DNA from: Protostelium mycophagum
Taxonomy: Eukaryota > Evosea > Variosea > Protosteliida > Protosteliaceae
Assembly (NCBI GenBank): GCA_002081555.1
Contig: MZNV01002894.1
Location: 1-27,380 of the forward strand
Length of the DNA stretch: 27,380 nucleotides
Direction of reading: 5' to 3'
The position numbers and the translations under genes are program-made. This document shows, piece after piece, positions 10,658-21,000 of this stretch. Every line of letters begins with the position of its first letter. Position 1 is the first letter of the stretch. Below the pieces are notes generated by a model that saw only the letters and a program-made list of their open reading frames with translations, ran no database searches and was not told the DNA's origin.

Positions 10658-11612
10658 TGTTTATATCCAGCCCTCCCAAACCTTGTTCAAGTATGGCTGC
10701 TTCAATCTGTGCTTCAATCTCTTCAAAGTCTTCTCTTGATAGACCTTTTTTCTTTACAGCCTTTGCTGCCAGATCCGTAGTCATTGTGTGTTCCTCAGGA
10801 TATTTTCGTATTCGCTGTCTGAAAAAAGCCATAAGGGATTGTTGGATGGAAGGCGCCTTGTCATGGTATTCAGATCTAAATCTGCTCGCAAAGGACGTGG
10901 GAGGTTCTCCTCTAACCGCGGAGATAGTTGCATCCTCATTCTCTCTGATGATCAAGCGGAGTGGACTGTCGATGGACCAGAGCTGTCGCTCCAAGGTGTA
11001 TCTGTCCTTCTCCCTCACCCAGACTCCGCTCCATTCTTTGAGGTATCCTTGGACTTGAGCGGCAGCTCGAAGTAAGGTTGTTCTCTTGCGAAGATCACCG
11101 ACGGTCTCTAATGATAAACCCACCTGTTTCACATCAATCGGAATATAGATGTCAAATACGTACTGTTTCTTCGTTAGCCACAATCGCTTTGTTTGCATCG
11201 AAAGATCTCAGGAGCCGCTGTAATTCTGGTAGATCCATCTCACAATACACGAAGAATGATCGATCGTAATCAACTCCGTTCGGTGACAGGACTTGATGAC
11301 ATACACTATGTCTCTCCACAGCAGACCCCTGTCCTCTTAGATCGATGATGGAGGAACTTTCCTCATACGCCTCCCTAATTGCGGTCTCGACCGGGGTTTC
11401 ATTACCCTGGATCTTTTAAGACGAAGAGGTGGAGTGAAACTCACCTCTCGCTTGCCTCTCAAAGGATCAAGTTTGAAATCAGCTACCGTCTCTGAAATGC
11501 TGTTCTGCAGCAACAGGTGCCATTTGCCATCAATGTAGAAAGTCGGAATCAACGCATGAGATGGAGGCTTGTCTCTGGTAGGTTGGGTGCGTGGCTGGGA
11601 GGTGTTCTTCAT
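10653..11612 (-). CDS. Nudix hydrolase-domain protein with a long C-terminal extension
   Basis: Three exons on the minus strand: 11612-11445, 11406-11164 and 11123-10653, giving 293 residues. Introns are 38 and 40 bases. The Nudix box is assembled across the first intron as GKREGNETPVETAIREAYEESS. It fits GX5EX7REUXEEXGU, except that the late Gly is Ser. The core catalytic Arg-Glu and Glu-Glu are present, so hydrolysis of a nucleoside-diphosphate-linked compound is possible. The N-terminal strand HALIPTFYIDGKWHLLLQNS is typical of the fold. The last 155 residues are not part of a usual Nudix domain. They hold a charged helical region (LRKRTTLLRAAAQVQGYLKEW; LSREDFEEIEAQIEAAIL). The start is the first ATG (11612); an upstream TTG frame is not needed. 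It shares a 136-base divergent promoter with CMTR2. The substrate and exact subfamily are not recognised. Confidence 0.85.
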
Positions 11613-11748
11613 CGTGGTCTTTGTCGCCGAAGTGACCGGAAAGCAAGCTGAAATGATTGGCCTTTGGGCTTGGGCCAAATGTCACCAAGACACCTCGGAA
11701 ATCCCAAATTTATTGGATCAGCAAAAACATTATCGAATCCGCTTGCCA
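11613..11748. promoter_or_regulatory. Divergent promoter of the Nudix gene and CMTR2
   Basis: The two start codons are only 136 bases apart on opposite strands. An ETS-like ACCGGAAAG lies near 11635. No TATA box is evident. Confidence 0.5.
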
Positions 11749-14700
11749 ATGAGCTCACGTCTCGACCAGTCTTTGAGTGGCAGATATAGGTATGCATCAT
11801 CTCCTTCTCAACCTGAGTATATGTAGTGGAGGATCAGGCAGGAATAATAATTCAAATGGGTATCGATCAAATAATGAACGGCGGAACATCGATTCAGGAG
11901 AGAGAGTGAAAAATGCATGGATGAATCCAGAGGAATTAGATGCTTTGAAGAAATACAGAGATGAGCCTGGTCGATACATTGAGAAAGAGTTTGTCTTTAG
12001 GAAAGACAAAGCTTGCGATCTACCACCTATGGACAGTCTGTTTCAATCACCAGAATATGACCTTCCAGAATTGGCTGAGATAAAAAAGAAGCTCGGTGAT
12101 ACGAAGAACCTCCTGGATCATTATGATTTAGAACAATGGGGTTCTCATACCAATTACACAAGTCTGACATCTTTTGTGGTGAGAGACCTAAGGAAGAACA
12201 TTTCACCAGAGCTGTGCACCATTGCTTGGACAAAAATGTACGAAATGCTATACGCTTATCAGTTGTGTGGAGAGAGAGAAGTGGAAAAGTTAAGGACCTT
12301 GCACATTTGCGAGGCGCCAGGCGGTTTTATCTGTGCCACCAATCACTACATCAAATTAGAACACAAATCTCCACAAGGAGGAGAAGTCGATTGGAAATGG
12401 AAGGGCGTCTCTCTCAATCCCTACTATGAAGGTAATTACACATCACGATAAATTTATTTAAAATCATGGAGAGTGATTTGGATTGTGAGATATGTTGAAT
12501 TTTTGTTAGGAAACAATCTAAACGCTATGATCGATGATGATAGATTCATCATCCACACCTTGCCTAATTGGAATTTTGGCATAGACAATACAGGAAACAT
12601 CATGGATCAGAGGAACATAAGGAGAATCTGGGAGCAATCTAAAACCGGTTTGTGATTAATTTTTGTGATTAATGCAAAAATAAAACCTTCAGTATCGATT
12701 AATGACATTTCATGATGCTAAATAATCCATCGCAGATGCATCAGGAATGAAATTAGTAACCGGGGATGGTAGCATCGATTGTAATTGGTCCCCGAATGAG
12801 CAAGAGAGCATCGTCGCCAACCTCCATTATTGTGAAACTGTCTGTGCGCTGGGTTCTCTAGCTGTGGGAGGAAACATCGTGATCAAGGCCTTCACATTAT
12901 TCGAACATTCATCGATGAACTTGATCTATTTGATTTATTGTTTGTTTAGAAAGACGATTGTCTGCAAGCCAGCCACTAGTAAATCTGGAAATTCTGAGGT
13001 AAATATCTTTTGATTATTTTTTATATTATGGGTTTTGTGACTGGAGGTTTTTATTGTAGCTGCATCACGCAATGAGCAGTACATCCTCTTTAAATTGCAG
13101 CAAAGCTGCAAAGAAATGATTTCGCATCCCGCATCACTTTCAAAATTGACATCATTGATCCTCATCATCACGGCTGGCGTCATGACATTGTCAATGATAT
13201 CGCAATGACCTCATGTCAGGTTTACCTCATCGGGAAAGATTTCGCCGGAATTTCAGCAGAATACCTCGAGAAGCTGTTGAGTTTTGTTTCAGAAACAGGT
13301 CCAACAGAACGGGCCCTCTTTAGACAAGACGACGTCCCCCAAGATTTTCTAGAACAGTTTTACAGATGCTCCAAGATGCTGTCTGAGATACAAAATTCTG
13401 TTATACAGAGGAATATATGCTTGTTTAAGTACTGGGGGGACGAGAAGCACTTCATCAATCAGGAGAAGCACAGGATTTCCAGGGAATTTCCGAGAAGGTG
13501 GGACCTCAATGGTTTACGTAAAATGAGTGTTGTATTTTTGAAAATAAAAAATAATATTTTAAATTTGTACTTTTTGGGAAAAATGCGGTAGTAACCGTAG
13601 AAAATCACGGTTTGCAACCGTGATTTCGCAAGGTAAAAATCTGTTATCATCATATGATATCTATCTCTTATATTTAAATAAATATATACAATATTATATT
13701 ATATTATATTTTTTCATTATTGATACAATATAATGTATCTCTATATACATATATATACAAATACAATAAATATATATACACATATATACACATATATACA
13801 TATATAGATACATATACAATAAATATATATACACATATGAATATATAAAACCAGTTGTTCTGTGTCTCAAGATCTTATAATACAAGGTTCAAGCTGGATC
13901 AGATCCGAAAAGAAGAGAGGATATGCCCCTCTGTCATGCTGGATGGCAGCAACAACCGGAGTGTGGCCACAATGGGCAGACATAGAGGAGGGGACAAGAC
14001 CGGCGGCTCTCTGGCAGATAGAAAGAGGGCGAGGGACCAGATTTATGATAGTTATGATATAATAAGCAAGAGATTCAAAAAATATGATGAGGACGACAAG
14101 ACTGATAGAGGTGAATTTTATTCATAAATTTTTTATTCTTGCAACAATTTTGATTGTAGTTACATGACGTAGAGTTTACTTTGTGACAGAGGAGATCACC
14201 GTACCGACCACCAGCAAAGCTCAGCGCATGATGGAGGCTATGGGATTCTCCACGGGACAAGGTCTGGGTCCTTCTGGAGAAGGTATGAAAGAACCAATCA
14301 TGGTGGAGCAGCGTCTTAACAGGGCCGGTCTTGGAGTTGGGGGCGGGAACGACGATGCTGACGTCATCATCAAAGAAGGGGTCACCACCAGTGTACCCAG
14401 GGATCAAGGTCTCAGAAGCGATTACGCCACGGAAAAATGGCTCGGAACGGGGAAAAGGTTCGGAGAAATGTCAAGAGAGAGGCTGAATAGTTTAGATTTG
14501 AAAAGATTTTAAATTCACGATTTTGCTTGGACAGAACGATTTCCGAGAAATTATATGCCATTTGTAAAGACAGACAGCTCATGAGAAAAATCTTCTCACA
14601 ACAGGTAGTTCACATTTATATTTTCGCGATTTCCATTTTAATTTAATTCAATTCAATTTAATTCAATTTGATTTAATTTGATTTGACTTTATTTTATTTT

Positions 14701-16042
14701 ATTTTTCGTAGTGAAAGAAATTGAATTTTGGAGGAAGTAGGCTTTCTGTGGCTTTTATTTTTCGTGATGTATAGACTTCATTTTAATATGTAATCATGTC
14801 CAAAAAGCACGCTGTAGAGGCTGATTATTGGAGGTAGTACAGCGTTTCTCTGTGGCTGAGATGCTACTAAAAACGGGACTCACCAGGGGTGAGATGGAAG
14901 CATCTAATTTGGATTACGAATTTGATCTGGCCAAGAAAATGGGCGGGAAACCCACCATCTACAACTTGGGGGATACCGAAAGTTCGGCAGAAATCACGAA
15001 ATATTTCTTGGAGAAGGGAGTGAGAGGCGCCGGTGCAAAACTCCCCTTCCCACAAGGTGACCGTTTTTTTTGAATTTCTCGCACCTTCTTTTCCCGCCAA
15101 AAAACTGAACCGTTCTCCAACTCAAAATTTCAAATATCTGAGCCTGAATTCACGGTAACGCACGTGATGACCACGTTAATGATGTTTTTCAGAAAACTAT
15201 GTAGAGACAGCAGCGAACCATGGAGGTGATAGATATTCACTCGTGGTGGCAGACGGCCGTGTTGCCGTAGAGAAGAGGACACTGCAGCCTCAGGAAGACG
15301 AGGTATCTTTTGTGTATTCCATTCAATCTCTTTATTTTGTGATGAGCGCTCATGTTGCAGGTCCTCTCTCGTGGAACACTTTTGGACCAGGTTTTGGCTT
15401 GTCTACAACTCGTCGAATCTGGAGGATCTCTATTATTGAGGATCTGTCATTCGCATTGTAGATTCACTGTGGGCATAATTTGGATACTGTCTCAATTATT
15501 TGCGACGGTGACCTTCTGTAGACCCAAGCTGTCATCCCCTCTTTCTTCTGACAGGTGAGTGACATGTGTCATATGTCAATGTCAAATGACCTCAACAGAT
15601 TTGTTATATGTCAGAAGTACAGATCTGAAGACTCAAGCTGGGCGATATCTCATCTACAACGAGCCAAGGAAGAGTACCAAAGACATTTAGAGGACCCAGA
15701 GTTTGACTTGTTAGAGCTTGTCCCAATGCCAGAGATGAATGAAGAATTTGTCATCTTCATGATGAATGCGAATGATGAGCTGGATAAGGCACTATTGCAG
15801 GTATTTCTCATAAACCATTGTGGTTTTGTCGCCTGACAAGCTTGTCGAAATGACAAGTCTCTGGTCTACTTTGTGTTTGCCGCACCTCTTCTGGAGTTTA
15901 TTACAATGAAATTACATATTGTGGTGGTATCTGAAACAAAAAGGTCCTCAAAGTTGCAAAGGAGGAGATAGATAGTGACTTCAGTCTGGTAGATGATCAG
16001 GAATGGACAACGGAGATCATCCAAAAGATATTGACGAGATAA
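11749..16042 (+). CDS. CMTR2: Cap-specific mRNA 2'-O-methyltransferase 2 (CMTR2), with an internal G-patch
   Basis: This enzyme methylates the second transcribed nucleotide (cap2) of mRNA. Thirteen exons: 11749-11789, 11827-12431, 12510-12647, 12736-12998, 13220-13497, 13887-14110, 14190-~14457, 14535-14604, ~14843-15056, 15193-15302, 15361-15554, 15599-15800 and 15944-16042, about 900 residues (human CMTR2 about 770). The N-terminal fold has the K-D-K residues: AWTKMYEML (Lys), the SAM loop HICEAPGGFICATNHYI, TGDGSIDCN (Asp) and VIKAFTLFEH (Lys), then FKPATSK-like CKPATSKSGNSEVY. Across the 389-base satellite intron, EFPRR|FKLDQI matches human YFMQKFQLKHL, so both halves belong to one gene. 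The C-terminal half (LRICHSHCRFTVGIIWILS, VTFCRPKLSSPL, LVPMPEMNEEF) resembles the inactive second fold of human CMTR2. Between the folds lies a textbook G-patch (residues ~530-570: AMGFSTGQGLGPSGEGM...NRAGLG). The donor of exon 7 and acceptor of exon 9 are uncertain. Confidence 0.93.
13498..13886. other. CMTR2 intron with an inverted repeat and AT-rich satellite
   Basis: This 389-base intron is much longer than most neighbours. It holds a perfect hairpin (AAATCACGGTT-TGC-AACCGTGATTT, 13602-13626) and then about 170 bases of low-complexity TATATA/CATATACA sequence. The frame running through the donor to 13591 and the frame entering exon 6 from 13855 are shadows of the intron ends. Confidence 0.75.
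13680..13850. repeat. AT-rich microsatellite (TATACA/CATATA type)
   Basis: Nearly pure alternation of TA and CA steps, with repeated phrases such as CAATAAATATATATACACATAT. It lies wholly inside a CMTR2 intron. Confidence 0.9.
14635..14706. repeat. Low-complexity TTTAATTCAA/TTTTATT tract
   Basis: A degenerate five-base repeat (ATTCA, ATTTA, ATTTG, then TTTTA) inside the CMTR2 intron 14605 to about 14842. Confidence 0.8.
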
Positions 16043-16048
16043 AATGTT

Positions 16049-16397
16049 TTATGGTGTGACCTGTTTAAAAATGAAGATCTTGATGGATCAGACACCAGAA
16101 GTTTGTCTTGTACTTACTGCAAATGCACGCAGATTCTTCTCCAAAGTCAATAACTGGTCGCAGTTCTTCGAGATTGATTCGCGTAAAGAAACTGTGAGTG
16201 TAACGTCGAGGTGGATGTTGGTTGAAACCATGCCCTGTGTCCAAAAAGGAATGAAATTTGATTGTCAAGAAGGAGGGGCTTCAAGCTGGTTGCTATTACC
16301 ATGCGTAAAAAGTGATAGAATGGATACCGACATTGTCGATATGAAGAACTCTTTGCAGCGCATCAACTTGATGTTGCGAACTGCGCGATGTCGCCAT
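16049..16397 (-). CDS. Putative small gene of unknown function, tail to tail with CMTR2
   Basis: I do not recognise it. On the minus strand an ATG at 16397 sits in AAGATGGCGAC, a YY1-like start context. A perfect GTCACGTGAC box lies 9 bases upstream. The first exon reads MATSRSSQHQVDALQRVLHIDN. A second exon (16237 to about 16122) has a strong acceptor (pyrimidine tract, ACACAG) and a perfect GTAAGT donor. In one frame it encodes a helical, heptad-like stretch (MVSTNIHLDVTLTVSLRES, LLTLEKNLRAFA). A last exon of four codons (VTP, stop at 16049-16051) follows AAACAG. The exon 1 donor is the weak point: the best consensus donor is out of phase with the helical frame, while a weaker one at 16331 is in phase. 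The overlapping plus-strand frame 16044-16475 (143 codons) is the competing reading and has no recognisable domain. A protein of roughly 75 residues is the best guess. Confidence 0.4.
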
Positions 16398-16599
16398 CTT
16401 CTCGTGTCACGTGACCAAAATTTTCCGAAAAAGAAAATTTACGGTTCGCCGAAGACCTTCACGATGCAGCTTTGATGAATCGCATTCTTCCACCCAACCA
16501 ACGGCCAAGATGTTGGACGAAACACTTTGCTGAAGAGAATGTTGCTGTGTGAGCTCCTCAAACTCCGCACAGACGAGAAAGAACAATCACAACAGCAAG
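16398..16599. promoter_or_regulatory. Divergent promoter between the small gene and Rac
   Basis: Contains the 10-base palindrome GTCACGTGAC (16406-16415), the consensus of CLEAR/E-box sites bound by TFEB-type bHLH factors in animals. The Rac leader follows; the nearest in-frame upstream codon is GTG, so Rac starts at 16600. Confidence 0.5.
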
Positions 16600-17275
16600 A
16601 TGCAAACAATTAAGTGCGTCGCAGTGGGAGATGGTGCTGTTGGAAAAACATCTCTTCTGATTTCGTACACAACGAATGCCTTTCCTTGTGAATACATCCC
16701 AACAGGTGATACAACAGCTTCATGCATGTCTGGCTGACTTTCTTAGTTTTCGACAATTATAATGCACATGTGATGGTGGACGGAAGACCCGTGTCTTTGA
16801 ACCTCTGGGATACTGCAGGGCAGGAAGACTATGACCGTCTCAGACCCCTATCCTATCCTCAAACCGACGTCTTTCTCTGTATCTTCTCCATCATCTCACC
16901 CACATCTTTCGAGAATGTTCTCTCCAAGTGGTACCCAGAAATGTCACACAGTAAGCTTTTCTCTCCTCTTATGAATAAATTCTTGTGCTGACATCGATAG
17001 ATTGTCCAGAGACACCGATCATCCTTGTTGGTGCCAAGATGGATCTTCGAGAGGACAAGGACATCCTTAAGACCTTGGAAAAAGTGAACAAGTGCCCAGT
17101 ATCTTTTACAGAGGGGATAAACAGAGCCAAAGAGATCAGAGCAGCGAAATATCTCGAGTGTTCTGCATTGACACAGAAGGGTTTGAAGGCTGTCTTTGAC
17201 GAGGCAATCAGAGCGGTGATGACACAACCAGCCTTAAAGAAGAAGAAAAAGACAACCGGATGCGCTCTACTGTAA
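16600..17275 (+). CDS. RAC1: Rac-type Rho GTPase
   Basis: A membrane-anchored GTPase switch controlling actin and NADPH-oxidase-type effectors. Three exons (16600-16705, 16747-16950, 17001-17275) give 194 residues; Rac1 has 192. The P-loop is [10 protein letters not shown]. Switch I is YIPTVFDNY with the effector Thr. The G3 motif is [23 protein letters not shown]. The usual TKLD is AKMD here, and G5 is [10 protein letters not shown]. The Rho insert helix is present ([16 protein letters not shown]). The tail is polybasic (KKKKK) and ends CALL, a CaaX box with Leu that predicts geranylgeranylation. [16 protein letters not shown] and the switch regions are closer to Rac than to Cdc42 or RhoA. 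Introns are 41 and 50 bases. G4 reads GAKMDL instead of the usual GTKLDL, which keeps the Lys and Asp that matter. Confidence 0.97.
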
Positions 17276-17280
17276 ATAAA
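17275..17280 (+). terminator. Polyadenylation signal touching the Rac stop codon
   Basis: AATAAA begins on the last base of the TAA stop (17273-17275). Confidence 0.65.
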
Positions 17281-17334
17281 ACAATCATTAGAGGAAACAA
17301 ATGCGATGGAATTTTGGATACTTGTGAAAATTTT

Positions 17335-17791
17335 GTCAATTACAACACTCGGCCGCAAAGTGTTTTCCAAGCGTGACACCAGACTGGGACAGCAGGGCAT
17401 GCTTCTTCCACCTTAATGTCCTTGAATCACAATGGTTGTTTGAAGAAACTAGAGAATAGAAAAATGAAAAGTCGGTGAATAATTTATTATAATTGTCAAG
17501 AATTTCAGCATAAATAAAAAGAATAGAAATTCTACGAAATGTTGCAAGAGGTGGCTATGATTAGTCATAGCGCTTGTGCAGGAGCGGTTCAACTACTGGT
17601 CACAGCCGGGTGAATAAAAAATCTAAAAAACCGCCTTATAATTAGATCTGCATACAAGAGAGACCGCTGTGTCTGGAGGAAACTGCAACCTCGACCCATA
17701 AAAACCACCAACGGCACCTGAAAGGATCAGGCTATCTTACGAAAGTATTCTCACCCGTTCCAACAATAAGTATGTGTGCTGTGTTCATCAT
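17335..17791 (-). pseudogene. Ketopantoate-reductase-like gene fragment (N-terminal Rossmann motif only)
   Basis: On the minus strand two short exons (17791-17755 and 17717 to about 17632) splice across a 37-base intron. They give MMNTAHILIVGTGAVGGFYG followed by SRLQFPPDTAVSLVCRSNYKA. This is the start of a PanE/ApbA-type 2-dehydropantoate 2-reductase: GxGAVGGxYGxRL, then a strand ending RSNY. The family is about 300 residues, but the remaining ~250 cannot be found before the Rac gene, whose 3' end is ~60 bases beyond. Further minus-strand sequence has only short frames. One has a good acceptor near 17450 and ends KKHALLSQSGVTLGKHFAAE before its stop near 17335, but I see no match to the family. 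Either most of the gene was lost (a remnant) or the frame has been adopted by a short unrelated tail. The intact splice junction argues for recent or partial function. Confidence 0.45.
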
Positions 17792-18019
17792 GTTTGGAAA
17801 TGTTTGTTTACGTCAATGATCTTTCCCGCATTTCAAATAACTCCGCTGACAGAGATTAGACCTCCTTAAAATAAGATTTCCATGTCTTCTTGTTCCCTCT
17901 GTTTGGTTTGTCCCTTTCTGATCAAGACAGTAGAAGACGCTTGCTAGAAATTTTCCGTGTGATGTGATCTGATTCTTGGAACAATCTACCATACAAACCA
18001 ATCATTTTAATTGCGGGAG
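17792..18019. promoter_or_regulatory. Divergent region between the reductase fragment and the kinase gene
   Basis: These 228 bases separate head-to-head start codons and presumably hold the kinase promoter. No clear core element is seen. Confidence 0.35.
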
Positions 18020-21000
18020 ATGCACGAGAAGCAACGGCCTTCTGGGCCACAAAATATACAAAGAAGAAACACGAGTGACGTCAGCTCTAGAGAGACTAAT
18101 GCTAAAAACAAGCCGAGATCCAAGTGTGTTCATTCTGTTCAGATACCACAGATCTCCCTGATTTCTTCGTTTTATAAACGATTTTGTCTTCTAATCGATT
18201 TAGAACATTAGCACAATCGTCTCCAGGACGTGAAGAGCCCACCAAACCTCTGTCACTCTCTGGTTCAAATGAGATACAGAGACCTTCTTTCCCTTTGAAT
18301 AATGGAACTGATCCTCCGGGTATTGCGAAGCCTCTTAGATCGCCGAGTGAAACAGAAACGGCCTTTCTTCAGGCTACGAGGGATGGTGATATAGACAGGT
18401 GATTTCACCAAAGATTGTTTGAAAATAGCTCGTCATTATTAACATCATAAAATCACAGATGATGTCTGAAATTGTTTGAAAAGAAGAGGATTATTTAACT
18501 GAGTGATTCAGGATGAGGAGACTGATTCACCACAATATAGACGTAAATGTAACCGATACGTACGGCTCCACCGCGCTCCATTTTGCCGCATTTCATAATC
18601 GCCCAGATGTGGTCAAGTATCTTTTAGACATTCCTCAATGCCAGCCCAATGTAAAGGTATGACAGTCCATTCATATCCATAACCCTTCAGAATGTATTTT
18701 TGTGGCATTTCCAATTGAATTGTACAAAAAAGAAATAGCTGGTTAGTTTCCACGTTAAACTCTCGGTAATTACCGTGTTTTTCACCGTCAACTTGAAAGA
18801 TCTGAGCAGTATGAAATTTCGATTGTTCGCCCTCAAAAATTGAAGGGGATCGGTTGATTAACGGCAGGTTGTAGATGACCAAAATTCATATTGTTATTTG
18901 CCAGAAAATTGTAACCAGAAACTTCTCTGAACTTTTCAGGATTTTGTAGGCCGAACCCCCATCTTTTACGCTGCAAAATCTGGGAATTCTACAACGCTCC
19001 ACACTCTGCTGGAGTCGGGGGCAGATCCGCTTGCTTGTCCCGATAATAAAGAGACACCACTCATGAAGGCTTCACAAGGTGGTCATCTCGAATGCGTACA
19101 GATATTGATGTCGGAACAACAATTTGAGACGAGGGAGGAATTATTGAGGTGAGTTGTAGATGCAATTGTAGACGTGAAATTTCCGCGAAAATTCGAATTT
19201 TTGGTAGTCTTCAGATATTTTTCAAGTAGAATTTAAATAAAAGAATGGTATAGTTTCTGCAAAAAAATACCTATATTGCCTCGTTGTAGATTGCTAGAAT
19301 GTATCTGACATCACATCAAGATATCTCAATCAAGCTGATTCCCACGGCCTCACTGCTCTTCACCACGCCGCAATAAGAGGTCATTCTTCATGTCTCAGAT
19401 GGTGGGATTTTCACATTGTTGTAGATGGAGTTGTAGACGGTCACTAATTTGATCTCAGGTTATTGCAGAGCGGAGCAGATCACAGTTTGAAGAATTTACG
19501 TGGAGAGTCAGCATTGCATCTGGTTTGTTTTAAAAAGAATACATTATTTTTTGCAACATGAACACACAAAAAATTGTCTGGTATTGTCCATCCCAGTGAA
19601 CATATAAAAGCTGTACATGTAAAAAATATTATAATTATAAAATTATATTCTCTATTTTAATATAATATTAAAAAAAATATTTATTATTTTTAGGCGGTGT
19701 TATACCACAAGCCAGAATGTGCCAGAATGCTCGTCGAGTTGGGCGCGACTGTTGAAACTAAAAATAACAACGGAAAGAGTCCGCTGGACGTACGTAATTT
19801 TTATTCCACACGAAATCTCGTGATTCTTCTCGTTGTAGATATGAAAACTCACGGAAAACTCAGGATGCTGCCTATGACAAAGAACTTGCGCATTATTTGA
19901 GGGAGACTTTCATATCACAACAGTTGGATCTATTGAAACAAAAAGACTTGGAGCTGTGGACTCCGTCCGAAGTAAGACATCATACCCATATCAATACGAC
20001 ATCATGAAATTTCGCCGAGATTTTCATTTTTTGCAACTGTGTTTCTGACATTCTGACAGGTGGGGAGGTGGTTGAACCTCATCGGATTCGCCCAATACCG
20101 TGACATCTTCATCTTGAATTCGGTGTCAGGCCTGTCACTTTTGACACTCGGTGTCAGTTCTTTGAAGACAGAGTTGAACGTGTCATCTTATGGCCACCGC
20201 ACTATGATCATGGAGAAGATAAAGAGGATGAGAAAGGAGATGGAGGACAGGAGAGCCATCAACAAGTGGGTGTTCTATTTTTAGAGTGTAGAATCTATTT
20301 ATAGATCGTGACGCGTAAACGTTGTGTTGGATTTGTATGTGGGTTCATGTGCGGCTTTGCCCCAAAGATATTTTGATGGGTCTGTTTGTACGGTCTTTGT
20401 CGATTAAACAATATTTCTGACTTGATGACGTCATATGCATCCAAAAATAGATTCAAGTATAACTGTTAGAACACCCAAAAATATAATAAATTCCAGGAAT
20501 AGGAGTACATCTACAACGACCGAGTCCCCCAGAGGGATGGCGAACGGCTGCAATATGATAGAATATAACTCTCTGCAAATGCAAGAGATGCTCGGAAAAG
20601 GTTTTTTTGGAGAAGTCCGAAGGGCCATTTGGAAGGGTGCAGAAGTGGCCGTGAAGGTGATTTTTTCGCGAATTGATTGGCAGATATATCCACAGACAGA
20701 TAGATTCTTCAATGAAAGATATATATTGTTGATGGCACAACACCAGACGTGGTCAAACCACCCCTTTTGAAATATGCAGTCAAAATACGGATTCATTTTC
20801 GTTATTCTACAACGTTGTAGATGAGAAAACTAAAATCATCAGGTTCTGTACCGTGTAGAAAACGAGGAGGTGTTTTTCAAGGAGTTAGCTATCATCAACA
20901 AATTAAGACACCCCGTAAGTCAATTTTTGAAATTTGAATTTCCCGCCAAAATTGAAAAAACGTGAGATTAATCAAAACAGAACATCATCATGTTCTTGGG

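Noticed and set aside
13680-13850. AT-rich tract considered as an origin or scaffold attachment site
   Set aside because: It is a plain microsatellite inside an intron with no further evidence.
13855-16042. A separate CMTR1-like gene (G-patch plus methyltransferase fold) downstream of a shortened CMTR2
   Set aside because: The junction 13497|13887 is in phase and restores a human CMTR2 match on both sides, and the C-terminal fold resembles CMTR2's second domain more than CMTR1.
16044-16475. 143-codon plus-strand frame just after the CMTR2 stop
   Set aside because: It has no domain or promoter, and minus-strand signals in the same place (start context, splice sites) look better; kept only as the alternative reading.
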